A stretch of DNA of 64,000 bases from Astropecten irregularis (lineage: Eukaryota; Echinodermata; Asteroidea; Paxillosida; Astropectinidae), in the NCBI GenBank assembly GCA_963971285.1, contig OZ020245.1, positions 16,320,983 to 16,384,982 of the forward strand. The letters are read 5' to 3'. Shown here piece by piece: positions 46,371 to 58,187 of the stretch; the stretch's first letter is position 1; each line of letters opens with the position of its first letter. The notes under the pieces are model-generated. The model made no database searches. It saw only the letters and a list, made by a program, of their open reading frames with translations, and was not told where the DNA came from. The position numbers and the translations under genes are program-made.

Positions 46371-46376
46371 TTTATT
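46371..46376 (-). terminator. Possible poly(A) signal of S8 copy B
   Basis: AATAAA on the minus strand, about 340 bp past the last recognised coding exon. Confidence 0.35.
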
Positions 46377-46715
46377 TTAAAACTTCGTTCTTATTTGGTG
46401 ATTGTCCTATAAAGCGTGAATACTTCTCGTGCGCATTGCAGCTTGATGCCTCGAAATCGATGTTTCAGACAAGCCATGCAGTTCCCGCAAAACCCAACGG
46501 GACACAATATGGATGCCAGCAGTCAGCCCATATACAAAGGGAAATTTAGGTCTTCGTGTAGACTACCTATAACCCCCACATTATCACGCCTCAAGATAAT
46601 CAAGTACGATTGGGCTCTTTTCGAAAACTTGACACGAAATGTCCTAAATTAATGCCATCCGGTAATCTTCAGAGAGGGTTTATAACCATAGAGCTAGGAA
46701 CATGGTTGAACTTAC

Positions 46716-46849
46716 ATCGACGTAAAGCAGCTTGTTAGGTGAACCCACGGTGTCAGAGACCTTGCTGGGTGTGGCACCATTCACTATTCCATCATGGACT
46801 GCAGACGGTGAGGAACCGGGGTTGGCACCAAGATAGACAGCCGCAGCAC
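46716..46849 (-). CDS. S8 copy B exon 7
   Basis: [20 protein letters not shown] then [20 protein letters not shown]. The first 86 bases show a single mismatch to copy A. Confidence 0.88.
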
Positions 46850-49800
46850 CTGAATAATACAGCAATAACATTTTAATGCACATGTATGTTGCTTGCTCCA
46901 TACAGCTAAAAACAGTCATGTAGCTCTATGCTTGCTCTAAGCATGGTCTGTGTATTTTGAATACGTGCAACTTACAAAAAGTACTTTGGTCAATGAATGA
47001 AATTTGTTATAAATAATTCAAAATGTTTTTTAAGGTAGAGGGCCTACGACGTGTGTGACGGATGTAACCATCAATTTTGGGCAAAGGATTTGGGAGATTT
47101 AACATAAAAAATAAATAGCGATGAAATATTAAGATTGCGTGGACTTTTTTTTATCTACTACAATCGCGTTAACGAGAATGAAAAATCTGCTTATAGTGAA
47201 CAGTTTACAAAGTTACAAACAGACAGACACTGAGCAAACAACAGATCATACCGGTGACATGCGGACAAGCCATGGAAGTGCCTGACATTGTTGCGGAGCT
47301 GGAGTCACTCCATGAACTATAACCGGCGCTCTCGATATTCACTCCCGGTGCGAACAGATCCAGGCATGACCCAAAGTTGGAGAAATAGGCTCGAACGTCA
47401 CTACTGTCAGTTGCCCCAACGGTGATAGCCTGGTGGTTAACAAAACTTCAAAGTTATTGAGACAGACGTGGAATTAAATTAGCTTTTTCTTTCTAACTTG
47501 GGTTAAAAAATGTTTAAAATATGCACCGAATGATTTGCGTTTTGGACACAAACTTTAGCACAGTAACTGCGAGCACAACATTCACTTAATATTGGAACAT
47601 AATTGCGTAAACACCTATTTTCAAATTTGAATTTTCACAGGTAAGACGAATATTTTGCCTTTTGAATAAATAATACGATTGGCGTAGTCAACAAAAGTAA
47701 TATGCGCTTAAGAATAGTAAAATGAAGACCAGCATTGTTTATGTTGCAACGACCGAATCTGTTTTAAATTGATTCAACATTGATTTTCAGTGCTTTTATA
47801 ACAATAAAATGAACCGATATCCTTGACTTAGATTGCATTTTATTATTACTGAGATGCACGCAGAACGAATACCCACCCCTGGAACCGAAGCAGGCGAGAA
47901 GGTGCAAGCGTCAGCATTTGAATTACCAGCAGCAACGGAGACGGTGTATCCAGCGCTGATAACCTGCTCCACGTAGTAGTTGGTTGTTGGGTTGTATCCA
48001 GAGCCCAGTGACATAGACACAATACCAGACCCCTTACCAGAGCTCGCTATTGTGTTGAGAGCTTCAATTTGAACACACAATAAAACACATTTTGAAATAT
48101 GAAATCAATTAATCCCGTAAAACCAATATTCAAACATTTGAAGGAAGTAAGTGTAATTATTATCTGGAAGGAGTGAGTTAAAGGGAGAATCATACTTTGG
48201 TTTTTATCAAAGAAATACAGATTCATGGGCAAAAAATATCAAGACAGATACAGTGATAGTCATCTGTGAAAATTTCAGTCCCATACGGTGCACACTTCTT
48301 GGGAAAACATTGTTTTCTTAAGTCTTTTCTTAAGTCTTTTCTCTTTTTATTTTAGACGTTTTAAAAGATCAAAAGGATTTTCGGTCGTTGTTTTACTCAT
48401 TTCTGGATAAATACACCATTTCAGGCGGAAACATTTTTACGGTATTTGTTTCTACCATCACCATCTTCATACCCTGTAAATCTTCATACGTAAATCTGTG
48501 AACATTTATGTAGTGGTTCCTTATCAAAGTATGAAACTACCTTTAAGAACATGGAAGAAGTTGAAGACCAAAATCCTACCATTTATGATGTCAGATTGTG
48601 AACAGCCACCCCACGAGTTGCAAACCTTCAAACTGTACAAGTTTGCCAGGCGTGCAATCCCATAGATGTCTCCTGCTGAAGTACCAGCACAGTGTGTTCC
48701 ATGACCGTGGTCATCCTTCTTGCCGTACAACAACGAAGCTCGTCCGCCGAATGCAACGTGGGTAGTTTGTATTCCTGTATCTACTATGTAGACATCTACT
48801 CCAGCGCCTTGCTCTATATGATGGGGAGCCAGAGAGGGGGACAGGAGTGGGGATGGATCCAGCAAGAAGATGAACAAGAAGTATGCACAGAGGTGAGGAA
48901 TTTTGATTTCATTTTGTCGCAGATTCTCAAAAGTTTTACAGTCATGGCTGTCTTTTCAAACTAAGATTGAAATATAATTAAATAACCACACTTCTGAAAT
49001 CCCAGTAAATAACCAACACCAACAAACAAACAACACATGGCCAAACCAACGTCGCCAACATTATTAACGAACCTCGTTTAAAAAAAACCTCAGCCATAAC
49101 GGAATAAAACACAAAACATTAGTAGGTAAGTAACGCACCTAAACGCACCAAACCGCCCTTCCCTTTTGCTTTTCGTTCGGTTGAACTAATGACGTCATTG
49201 AATCAGAACTGAAGTCACCAAAACGCCGAACCTATAACCAACGCAGAAACAACAACAAACATGGAAAAAGCTGCGGACAACAGAGGGCGCGCTGCTGTAT
49301 AAGCGCCCTCTGTTGTTTGTTCGTATGTTGGAATTGGAACCGCGAACGTCACAAAAACCCGAAACAGAGTTGACACACGCGCAAAAATTACCACAGACAA
49401 TAACCTTATCTGATGTCTGTGCTGAATACTACGGACAAAGCACGAAAGTCCGACCGTACTAGGGTAGCCCCATCCACCACGACCCGGTGGCACATCTTCG
49501 CTCCCAACATCACAGCCACCATCACCAAAAAACGACAATTAATGTAACCTACTGTTGTCATTGTAGTTAAAATAGCCGTCCGTTCCATCTCGACTGTCGA
49601 TGCGGTCGATACCCCAGGTAGCACCGTACTGTGATCCGTAGATGGTAGACAGTACATCTTCTTGCACGTACTCGACATCTCCCATCGATAGCACCTGGCC
49701 CGAACATCAACAAGGAAAAACAAATGGCCATTCGGAAATTCATCACAATGTATTAAATGTAAAAAGAAAATGGAATGGCGCCCCCCATTTTTGTCACCTT

Positions 49801-51150
49801 GGACAATTCAAGTGAATTATGAAAAATTCGATTTTGTCTTTCACTTTTGAGACGAATTGATGGATATCGTTAACAAAATCAAAATAGCTAACATGAATTT
49901 CGATACAATCCTCCAAATTCATGAATATTATTACCTCATTGAATTGTTGCAATTCAATTCACAACTTTAAAAAGGAAATGATATCAGCGTGCCTTTTATC
50001 TTATTTAAAGTTTCATTGTGGCCCAGTCAATTTAGAACAACTGATGAACATATTATGAAATGTTGTCACAATCCACATTGATTCTGACCCTTTCTACTGG
50101 TCCTGCAATCTCACAAGATTACATGCAACTTAAATTCTCCCAAAGTGGTAAAGCTTAAAGCAAAGCATTTATACTTCGTGTGGTCCAATTCCAGCCATGC
50201 AATAACGCAACGCAATTTTTGTTCTCAAAAAGTGGGCACCGTATGATGACTGTTACTGTATTTTTGATATGTCATTGTCCATGAATCTGTATTTCTCTGA
50301 CAAAAACCAAAGCATGATATTACCTTTAATACAGGCTTAATGCTAAAACGCTGATGATCATAAAAACAAGCCAGATGGACAAACTTACCCGTGGAAGGAG
50401 ACGTGCTGGTATCTTGAGCGTGAGGGCAGGGGAGAGCTTGTCGATCCTGTTCACTCTCGGAGCTGGGATACGCATCGTGGTAAACAGTTTCAGAATCTCA
50501 GCCTCTACCTGGTTAAGCTGCGCACCATCCTACAGGGCAAGAAAGCATTGTAATCAAGTGTCAATTGTTGTATCAATAAAATACCCTGAACATGGTACCA
50601 TGGCCTTGAGGTGTGGCTTGCTCAAAATAATGATCTTCGATAATATATCAGTTCATGAACTTAGGCGAGGAATTTGCTTCTCCTTGTAGAATTTGTTGTG
50701 GCATATGCCAGCAATGTCAAATTTTTCACATTTTTTTAACGGTTTTGTATAATGGTAAAGAACAGTATTTCAAAAAGACTATTTGGATGAATCTGACATC
50801 GTGTCCCAAATGTCTGGCTGCGACTGCAAATAACTAGGTTATGGAAACGGTTGCAGTCACTGGCTAGTGGCTGTCATAAGTGCGGTGTATTTTGCAGCCG
50901 CAGCCAGAGATTTGAGACAAAGCCATACCTACTGGCTTTTACTACCAACACACAGTATGTTTGGTGCCACCAATGGATCGTTAGTGAGGTTATATGAACA
51001 GAATGATGGCTACTCTATAAAACACACCAAACTTACCCTGATCTTCACGATGTAGCTGTTGGGAACAACTCGATCGCCGTGTGTGGATTTCCTGAGTGGG
51101 GCCAGGCCGTAAGCCAAGGCTACGCACATGCACAGAAGTAGAAGCTTCAT
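46716..51150 (-). CDS. Proteinase K-like secreted subtilase (S8), copy B
   Basis: Coding exons 51037-51150, 50389-50529, 49553-49694, 48580-48813, 47877-48061, 47252-47429 and 46716-46849 have the same boundaries and phases as copy A and give about 376 residues plus a short tail. The signal peptide is identical to copy A. Asp144 (VYIVDTG), His170 (GHGTHCAG), Asn257 ([10 protein letters not shown]) and Ser324 (GTSMACPHV) complete the active site. The last recognised exon ends LLYVD directly before GTAAGTT. The protein therefore either reads on 12 residues to a stop at 46680 or is spliced to a tiny last exon. A candidate at 46649-46666 would leave an unusually short 49-nt intron. Introns are smaller than in copy A and lack the LINE and the 1.7-kb element. 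Function is as for copy A; the enzymes may differ in substrate preference because exons 4-5 diverge most. Confidence 0.92.
47252..47429 (-). CDS. S8 copy B exon 6: catalytic Ser
   Basis: [45 protein letters not shown]. Donor GTATGA. Confidence 0.93.
47877..48061 (-). CDS. S8 copy B exon 5: oxyanion segment
   Basis: [18 protein letters not shown] and [17 protein letters not shown]. Three codons shorter than copy A and about half identical to it. Donor GTGGGT. Confidence 0.9.
48178..48546. mobile_element. TTAA-flanked MITE, family B, in intron 4 of S8 copy B
   Basis: TTAA at both ends, with the family blocks atcatactttggtttttatc and accatcttcataccctgta. It ends 34 bases before exon 4. Confidence 0.75.
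48580..48813 (-). CDS. S8 copy B exon 4: catalytic Asp and His
   Basis: [18 protein letters not shown] and [17 protein letters not shown], then [13 protein letters not shown]. Same length as copy A exon 4. Confidence 0.92.
49553..49694 (-). CDS. S8 copy B exon 3: start of mature enzyme
   Basis: [16 protein letters not shown], then [18 protein letters not shown]. Acceptor GGGCCAG, donor GTAGGT, phase 1 out. Confidence 0.9.
50215..50335. mobile_element. TTAA-type MITE, family B partial copy
   Basis: ctcaaaaagtgggcaccgta through catgatattacctttaa; the right third of the family, in intron 2 of S8 copy B. Confidence 0.6.
50389..50529 (-). CDS. S8 copy B exon 2: I9 propeptide core
   Basis: 47 codons, [18 protein letters not shown] to ARLLPR. 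Nearly identical to copy A in DNA and protein; the last residues differ. Confidence 0.9.
51037..51150 (-). CDS. S8 copy B exon 1: signal peptide
   Basis: 38 codons from ATG at 51150, one residue longer than copy A ([18 protein letters not shown]). Donor GTAAGT, phase 0. Confidence 0.9.
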
Positions 51151-51527
51151 GTTGGTTACGTCTGTAGGCTATAAGACCAACACCAACGAAGACAAAATTG
51201 GCAGAAGGAAAAAGATAATGGAAAACGGCACACACAAAAATAGTATCGATTTTGTAATGAATTCGTTTTTCTCAGTCAAGTCACGAAAACCAGTTTACAG
51301 CAAATGATTTTGTTGTTTGGGCTTTTCCATTCATTCCAGGCAACATTCTTGTGATTACGACAAGGTAAATGGGAGTACGGTAGGCTTAAAGTGACACCAC
51401 TTGGGCATCGGCACGGTGCAGAAGCAAATGCAATATTAAGTTTTCACATGTCTCACACTGTCCATATTGTAAACAAAGCATTAACGACGCAATGACTGCT
51501 ATACATAAACCGACACATCTTACTTAC

Positions 51528-51550
51528 CTATGGGTAGTTTGAGATCAAAG
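51528..51550 (-). other. S8 copy B 5' non-coding exon
   Basis: ACTACCCATAG followed by GTAAGT at 51527-51522. The start is approximate, set about 30 bp from the TATA box. Confidence 0.6.
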
Positions 51551-51575
51551 TGAGTATCGATGAAAAGTTGCCGCC

Positions 51576-51586
51576 ACATTTATAGC
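51576..51586 (-). promoter_or_regulatory. S8 copy B TATA box
   Basis: GCTATAAATGT on the minus strand, conserved with copy A. GACGACAGGTG lies further upstream, resembling CGACGACAGCTG in copy A. Confidence 0.7.
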
Positions 51587-51589
51587 TTT

Positions 51590-53952
51590 TTTGAAGCACG
51601 GTAATCAGCCCCCACACCTGTCGTCTGTTTGACGAAAAGTTTCCATTTAGCTTCCACTATCATTGGAGTGCCCATATCTTAGCTGTCATGACATTTCGTT
51701 AATAATTTGCATATTATGTGCGTGTAAACTTTTTTTGGGTGATTGAAACACGCCTACGGATATTGGTGACATTAAAGGTGATGGGAAGTGTTGACGGTCG
51801 ACTGCCAGTTTCAACTGAAGGCTGGAAGATACCCTATATCCTATGTTGCATAGGCCTATGTTAGATATCAACTTGTAACTGAAATTTAAAGGACCAGTGG
51901 CGTAGACAGGTCTTCAGACCCATAATGAAAAGTTTCAGTCCCACATCACGCGTGACTGAAGATGCGTGTGAGGCAGCTCCACTGCTTGCCCAACATATCA
52001 CAATAACAAATACAACACGATGGGCAGCCAAACGTTCCCCAAAAATCTAAATGATCTAAATACTCTAAGACATTTTATTCAGTGTCAACTTTCCTCACTG
52101 AATTATTACAAAATACATCTAAATTTTGCTAGTTTTGTTTCCTTTAGGCCTACATTCTGTTTTCATCTCCGTGCAACAGTTCAGGAGAATTTATGGGGAT
52201 TCATACTCAAAATGAATTATAGTACTTTATGAACAAATTGTATGGCATGTTTTGAAAAATCGGAATTAGCCCCTTAGTGGGCAAAATGCCCATTCGTGGT
52301 AAAAGGCTTAAAGAGGTACAGTACAGGATTGGTAACATACCCAAACAGAAATTTTTTCAAGGTATGAAGATGGTGCTGGTAAAAACATACCGTGAATGTT
52401 TCAGCCTGAAAGGGTGTAATTATCCTGGAATTAGTAAATGACAAAGACCGAAAACAGATTTGATCTCGGGGTAAGATAAAAACCATTCTTTTTGTTTTAT
52501 AAGAAAAAGTGAGTCGGGTTTTCGCTATTTCTCATGACGATGTCCGATGAGCTCAGATTTTCACAGGTTTATTATTTCATGCACATAATGGATCAGACAA
52601 AGTGTGGGACGTGCTGTTACAATTTGTATTATTCCTTTAAATAGTAAGCTATTATAGTTCTATATTAATTTCATAGGACTGAATGTATGGCTTTAGCTCT
52701 ACATCTAGGCCTATGGGTGTGGGCGATACTGTGTTTAAATTGTTGTTATAGAGAAGGAAGTTTTGAGAACTCGATTTGAAATGACCTCGCTGTGACAGTC
52801 GGCTATCAGAACATTTAATCAAAATTAATTTGCTTGAGAAAAATAACACTGGGTTCTCTTATATCTCAGCATTATATTATCACAGTATCGCGACTGGCGT
52901 ATGGTTTTTCCCATGCATGAATGTCAAACTATTGCGTGTACCTATACATGTACATGAACTTTGGCTTATCGAGGCTGAACTTATAGGCTTTGCACCACTG
53001 GCGAATGTTCGCACGAACACATCGACTTGTTCATGTTTCTGCGTCGCCACGGTGCATGAAGTTAGTGTAAGAACTAGGCTTGAAATTTGGTCAAGCAATC
53101 TGGCTATATTAGGCTTTAGGAAGTCTCGACCATAATTAATTGTGTCAGGGAGACAAAAGGCGGGTTCTCCTCCATCAAAAAATAAGGGGGAATGAGGGGG
53201 GGGGGAAGTATATTAAATTGTATTAAACAAGGCCACATACACCATATTGCATCCGATAAGTCAAAAGATTGATGTCTGGAAACCGTGGTACGCGTTCTGG
53301 GGGATGATAATATCGGACACGGTCATGGAAGTAGACTCAGTATAGACAAAGCAAGTTCGACCACTGACGTTATACGGACGTCAATCACCATGTCAAGTCC
53401 GAGTTTTCGGCCGACGGCTTGACTGAATGACAGGTAAAGTCACCGGGTATAAACGGCTGCAGCTGCTACCAAACCCGAGGCAAATCATTCCAGATACGAC
53501 TTGAAATACACCAAAAGTAGTCTTAATCTCATGTGCATGTCGTTTCTGTATTTTGTATAGGCCTGTCAGTCTTGTTCGCAGCGTGTGACCTATATCAATA
53601 GTATATTTTTGGTAGATTTAATATGCATTTTGATGGAGCATTGGCATTTTTTACATCAGGCCCTATACATAAAAACGAATCGAATTCGTTTCTTCGTGAA
53701 CACTTTGTCACAAATAACTGTGGAAGCTTTGGGCTGAATTTGGCGCAATTGAATCTCAGCAGCGCGGTTAAAACCGAACGACAATGAAATTCATGGAGAT
53801 GACGAGCAAAACCATACACAGCCGCCAAAAAAAACAAGGTCAAAACATATTCCTTTTCACAAATTTGTCTCTGCTATCACCACCGTGAACGCGACTCCTG
53901 ATTGGCCTTTCGGCAGTGGAATAACCAATCCGGTGGGCACAAAGACAGTGAC
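51590..53952. other. Upstream region of S8 copy B, no gene recognised
   Basis: Holds a TTAA MITE at 52308-52640 and a short block (about 53631-53710) similar to 44171-44250. The open frame at 52830-53135 shows nothing recognisable. A CCAAT-containing CpG-richer block begins near 53880. Confidence 0.45.
52308..52640. mobile_element. TTAA-flanked MITE, family A copy
   Basis: TTAA then AGAGGTACAGTACAGGATTG at the left; tttgtattattcctttaa at the right; the interior has gatctcggggtaagat. Confidence 0.7.
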
Positions 53953-54002
53953 ATGGACGCGGCTGGTTCGTCCGATCAGAGGCGGACCGTCCTGCGTTGC
54001 AT
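53953..54002 (+). CDS. Candidate first coding exon, plus strand
   Basis: ATG at 53953 opens MDAAGSSDQRRTVLRC plus two bases, directly before a GTAGGAAG donor. CCAAT boxes lie just upstream (53901-53905 inverted, 53925-53929 direct), and the block is CpG-rich. Later exons are not identified; they would have to supply one base. Confidence 0.3.
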
Positions 54003-54384
54003 GTAGGAAGTGCTGCTACATTATTTTGTCGGGCTAATTTTATGTGTAGAAAATGCAGTGTACTGGGAAGGAACACTGAGTCTTTGGTACACAAATTATG
54101 CAAACACACACCAAAACTTCAGTTCGTACATATTTTAATTGTACCTCCGATTTTACGTGCGCAACATTCAAACATGATGTAATAATACAAGTATTTACAA
54201 AGATTACACTATACAACAAACGTCTATATTTCGTTTGATTTTTTTTTTCAAATTCTTAAAACGAAATTATACCATGAACAAAGTCAAACAGTTTATATAC
54301 AATGGCACACAAAGTTTACAAGATTATTTGGTATGGTGACTGTTGGGAAACTGACGGGATTAATTTTGAATCGTTGAAAGGTGA

Positions 54385-54500
54385 ACAAAATGAAACTTGA
54401 CTGGAGTGGGATTCAAACCACTGACCCGCGGAATACCGTACCAGCATTCTTATACCAGTTGGCTGTGTCCCTAATAATCAATTACCTTTGTTCTTTTTGG
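54385..54500 (-). repeat. tRNA-derived SINE, minus-strand copy, diverged
   Basis: The B-box on the minus strand is ggtttgaatcccactccagt. The A-box region is partly deleted. Confidence 0.65.
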
Positions 54501-55486
54501 AAGTCAGAAGCCATGAAACCACACACACACCGCCATACCCCAAGGATCGTTTTAATGATACACGCAGCAATGCTGCAACCTGGAAACGGTACATGGGGAT
54601 CACTCAAAGAGGATACGGCTTTGTAGTCAATATCATCATTAAATAACCACAAAGATAAACTGACTAAAACTAGCACCGTCAACATGGAGTCAAATTTTGC
54701 TTTGTTCGCCTTTCAAAGACACAAAAAAAACCTAGGAAAACATTAAAGCTATGCTTGTAAAGTCTACACCTTTCAAACTTTCAGTCGCAAATTATTCATA
54801 TGCATTTCGATGCGACATTAATGCAATCACGAAGGGTGCGACTGATAAGCTATGCTGGTTTCTATATCCAACACACACCGGAAAATTTCTCTTTGGAGGA
54901 TACATTATTTTGAACATCTCAAGATTCACTGACAATGTTGTCCTTAATTCCGCAGCCAGTACTGACTTAATGTCGTGTGACTGAGCCTATAGGATCCCCG
55001 AGAGTGATACACCGTGCTTCAGTGCTATTTGCCACTTTCCAATCTTGCATAGTGTAATATTACTTGAGTGCAATACAACCGTAATGATGTGAAATATTTG
55101 TGAATCCAGTTTCAGCTTTTCATTCAAGTGCCGATATGAAGAGAGCTCTGGTGATAACAGTGAGACGTGCAAAAACGAGAAGTGAACACCAACTACTGTA
55201 TCAAAGCAGAGGTTGGTCTGAAGTATACGTCGGGCACAGGGTACATTCAAGTCAACATCAACTAAATGAAACATACAAACATTTTGCCTCTTAAACCTCA
55301 AATGCCGAGGTTTTGACTACAAAAAAAATCAACAATTGCTATTATAAAGGCAACACTTTAATAAGGCAAAATGTCAATTTGGTTTGTTTGAGTTTCTGCA
55401 CATTTTTTTTTTTTTTTACAAAAAACAAATACAAATGCAGCGTATTAAGTCTTGGTTCCGTAATCTTGTTCCCATCAATAATTATA

Positions 55487-55617
55487 GGGTGCATTCGTTT
55501 AGCTAACACGGGTCAGCCCTTACAGGGAATGGTCGTGCTATATACTGTACAAAACAAGCGAGGGAATGGGGACGAGGTTGACTGGTGTCGACCCGTGTTA
55601 GCTAAACGAATGCACCC
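55487..55617. mobile_element. 131-bp MITE with GGGTGCATTCGTTTAGC ends, first copy
   Basis: Arms of 28 bp are perfectly inverted. ATA lies on both outer sides, a likely 3-bp target duplication, consistent with a PIF/Harbinger-type element. Confidence 0.85.
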
Positions 55618-55898
55618 ATAGTCTTGTTCCCATTAACACAGTCTTGTTCCCATCAATGTAATCTTGGTTCAAATCAATTTGCACGAAGACCTGTATTTCT
55701 CAAGAGTAGGCCTATAAACTAAACTGCACAATCCTACAAAAGCTAAGTTATTTAGGCCTATATCTACATGTACTACGTTTTTCAAAATGATCGTAAAAAA
55801 GTAAGCCTCTTTAAAGCTAGGACACATTTTAGACAACTCTAGAAAGTGTGCAAAATTTCCTTGTGTAATATTTAACTGATTTTGGTCAAGCTAAAAGA

Positions 55899-56066
55899 AT
55901 GGATACCCAAACGAAACGAATCTGTGATTACTTCAACGACGACGACCAACAATTACCAAACAAAATACAGAATTCTGCCGTCACTTTAATTCCACCACAA
56001 CACGCCTCCCTGCAAAAAGAATCAAATCGTCTTAAGACCAGACCACAGAACATTATTCAAACCTAG
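55899..56066 (+). CDS. 55-residue ORF with coding-like composition, unidentified
   Basis: ATG at 55899 to TAG at 56064-56066. It reads MDTQTKRICDYFNDDDQQLP and ends NRLKTRPQNIIQT: a hydrophilic peptide rich in Gln, Asn and Asp. The frame is open a few codons upstream. It could be a terminal exon, a micropeptide or a transposon remnant; no family is recognised. An identical copy lies in the second tandem unit. Confidence 0.3.
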   Translation: MDTQTKRICDYFNDDDQQLPNKIQNSAVTLIPPQHASLQKESNRLKTRPQNIIQT

Positions 56067-56567
56067 TTTCTGATGTTCTGTAGGACACATCGTAACCTCA
56101 TTTTCTGTTTAGTGGGTGAAGGAGGTGTGACATGGACAGATGTTCATTAAGATTAATTCACGCTATTTCTGATAGTTAACAATAAGGCAGAAAAGTAACA
56201 GTGACAAATTACATGCATTTTGAATGTCGTATCTGATAAAAACCACATTCGGTGTATTCCCAGCGAAGTTCACATTGTTTTGAACACACACTGTGATATG
56301 ACAAAGGTTATATTGACAGTATACGTGGCATGTGTTTTGTTTAAATGATAACAAAAAATTGTTGCACAAAACAATGTCACTGAATTTTACCTTTTCAGTA
56401 GGTTGAACCTTTTGGGGTTTTTTTCTGTCTATTGGGGGCAATTTAAAGTATTATAAGGAAAACGATCATTTGTAATTATAAACAGGGCCTTGCATTCTTT
56501 CATCTTTGTCAAGTTTCTCCCCCAAAAGCACATAATATCCAACGTCAGCAAGGTTCCATCATAAGTC

Positions 56568-56640
56568 TGGGTAGCTCAGGGGGAAGACAGCTAGACGGTT
56601 ACACTCAAATTGTCTTTGTTCCAATCCAGAATCATGTTAA
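56568..56640 (+). repeat. Degenerate tRNA-SINE in the tandem unit
   Basis: gggtagctcagggggaagac (A-box) and tgttccaatccag (B-box). Repeated at about 58689-58761. Confidence 0.55.
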
Positions 56641-57607
56641 ATTCTTGTCACGGTACAAACGAATATTTACTGAATTCTTAAAAATTATCTTAAAAAAAAA
56701 AAGGACAAATAAACTGGGGATCACTCAAAGAGGATACGGCTTTGTAGTCAATATCATCATTAAATAACCACAAAGATAAACTGACTAAAACTAGCACCGT
56801 CAACATGGAGTCAAATTTTGCTTTGTTCGCCTTTCAAAGACACAAAAAAAACCTAGGAAAACATTAAAGCTATGCTTGTAAAGTCTACACCTTTCAAACT
56901 TTCAGTCGCAAATTATTCATATGCATTTCGATGCGACATTAATGCAATCACGAAGGGTGCGACTGATAAGCTATGCTGGTTTCTATATCCAACACACACC
57001 GGAAAATTTCTCTTTGGAGGATACATTATTTTGAACATCTCAAGATTCACTGACAATGTTGTCCTTAATTCCGCAGCCAGTACTGACTTAATGTCGTGTG
57101 ACTGAGCCTATAGGATCCCCGAGAGTGATACACCGTGCTTCAGTGCTATTTGCCACTTTCCAATCTTGCATAGTGTAATATTACTTGAGTGCAATACAAC
57201 CGTAATGATGTGAAATATTTGTGAATCCAGTTTCAGCTTTTCATTCAAGTGCCGATATGAAGAGAGCTCTGGTGATAACAGTGAGACGTGCAAAAACGAG
57301 AAGTGAACACCAACTACTGTATCAAAGCAGAGGTTGGTCTGAAGTATACGTCGGGCACAGGGTACATTCAAGTCAACATCAACTAAATGAAACATACAAA
57401 CATTTTGCCTCTTAAACCTCAAATGCCGAGGTTTTGACTACAAAAAAAATCAACAATTGCTATTATAAAGGCAACACTTTAATAAGGCAAAATGTCAATT
57501 TGGTTTGTTTGAGTTTCTGCACATTTTTTTTTTTTTTTACAAAAAACAAATACAAATGCAGCGTATTAAGTCTTGGTTCCGTAATCTTGTTCCCATCAAT
57601 AATTATA

Positions 57608-57738
57608 GGGTGCATTCGTTTAGCTAACACGGGTCAGCCCTTACAGGGAATGGTCGTGCTATATACTGTACAAAACAAGCGAGGGAATGGGGACGAGGTT
57701 GACTGGTGTCGACCCGTGTTAGCTAAACGAATGCACCC
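57608..57738. mobile_element. 131-bp GGGTGCATTCG MITE, second copy (in the duplicated unit)
   Basis: Same element carried along by the 2121-bp duplication. Confidence 0.85.
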
Positions 57739-58019
57739 ATAGTCTTGTTCCCATTAACACAGTCTTGTTCCCATCAATGTAATCTTGGTTCAAATCAATT
57801 TGCACGAAGACCTGTATTTCTCAAGAGTAGGCCTATAAACTAAACTGCACAATCCTACAAAAGCTAAGTTATTTAGGCCTATATCTACATGTACTACGTT
57901 TTTCAAAATGATCGTAAAAAAGTAAGCCTCTTTAAAGCTAGGACACATTTTAGACAACTCTAGAAAGTGTGCAAAATTTCCTTGTGTAATATTTAACTGA
58001 TTTTGGTCAAGCTAAAAGA

Positions 58020-58187
58020 ATGGATACCCAAACGAAACGAATCTGTGATTACTTCAACGACGACGACCAACAATTACCAAACAAAATACAGAATTCTGCC
58101 GTCACTTTAATTCCACCACAACACGCCTCCCTGCAAAAAGAATCAAATCGTCTTAAGACCAGACCACAGAACATTATTCAAACCTAG
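58020..58187 (+). CDS. 55-residue ORF, copy in second tandem unit
   Basis: Same peptide as at 55899-56066; its status depends on whether the duplication is real. Confidence 0.28.
   Translation: MDTQTKRICDYFNDDDQQLPNKIQNSAVTLIPPQHASLQKESNRLKTRPQNIIQT

Larger units (their letters stand above)
54594..56714. repeat. 2121-bp tandem duplication, first unit
   Basis: Every stretch compared, including a 15-T run, an 11-A run and the internal MITE, is the same in the second unit at a constant offset of 2121. The junction has a 1-base shared T. The content is a MITE (55487-55617), a short ORF (55899-56066) and a SINE-like remnant near 56568-56640; otherwise no gene is recognised. Confidence 0.95.

Noticed and set aside
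46649-46666. Tiny last exon (ITGWH-stop) for protease copy B
   Set aside because: It would need a 49-nt intron; left as a possibility only.
54751-55301. Opposing open frames of 77 and 104 codons in the tandem unit
   Set aside because: They overlap each other on opposite strands and have no recognisable features.
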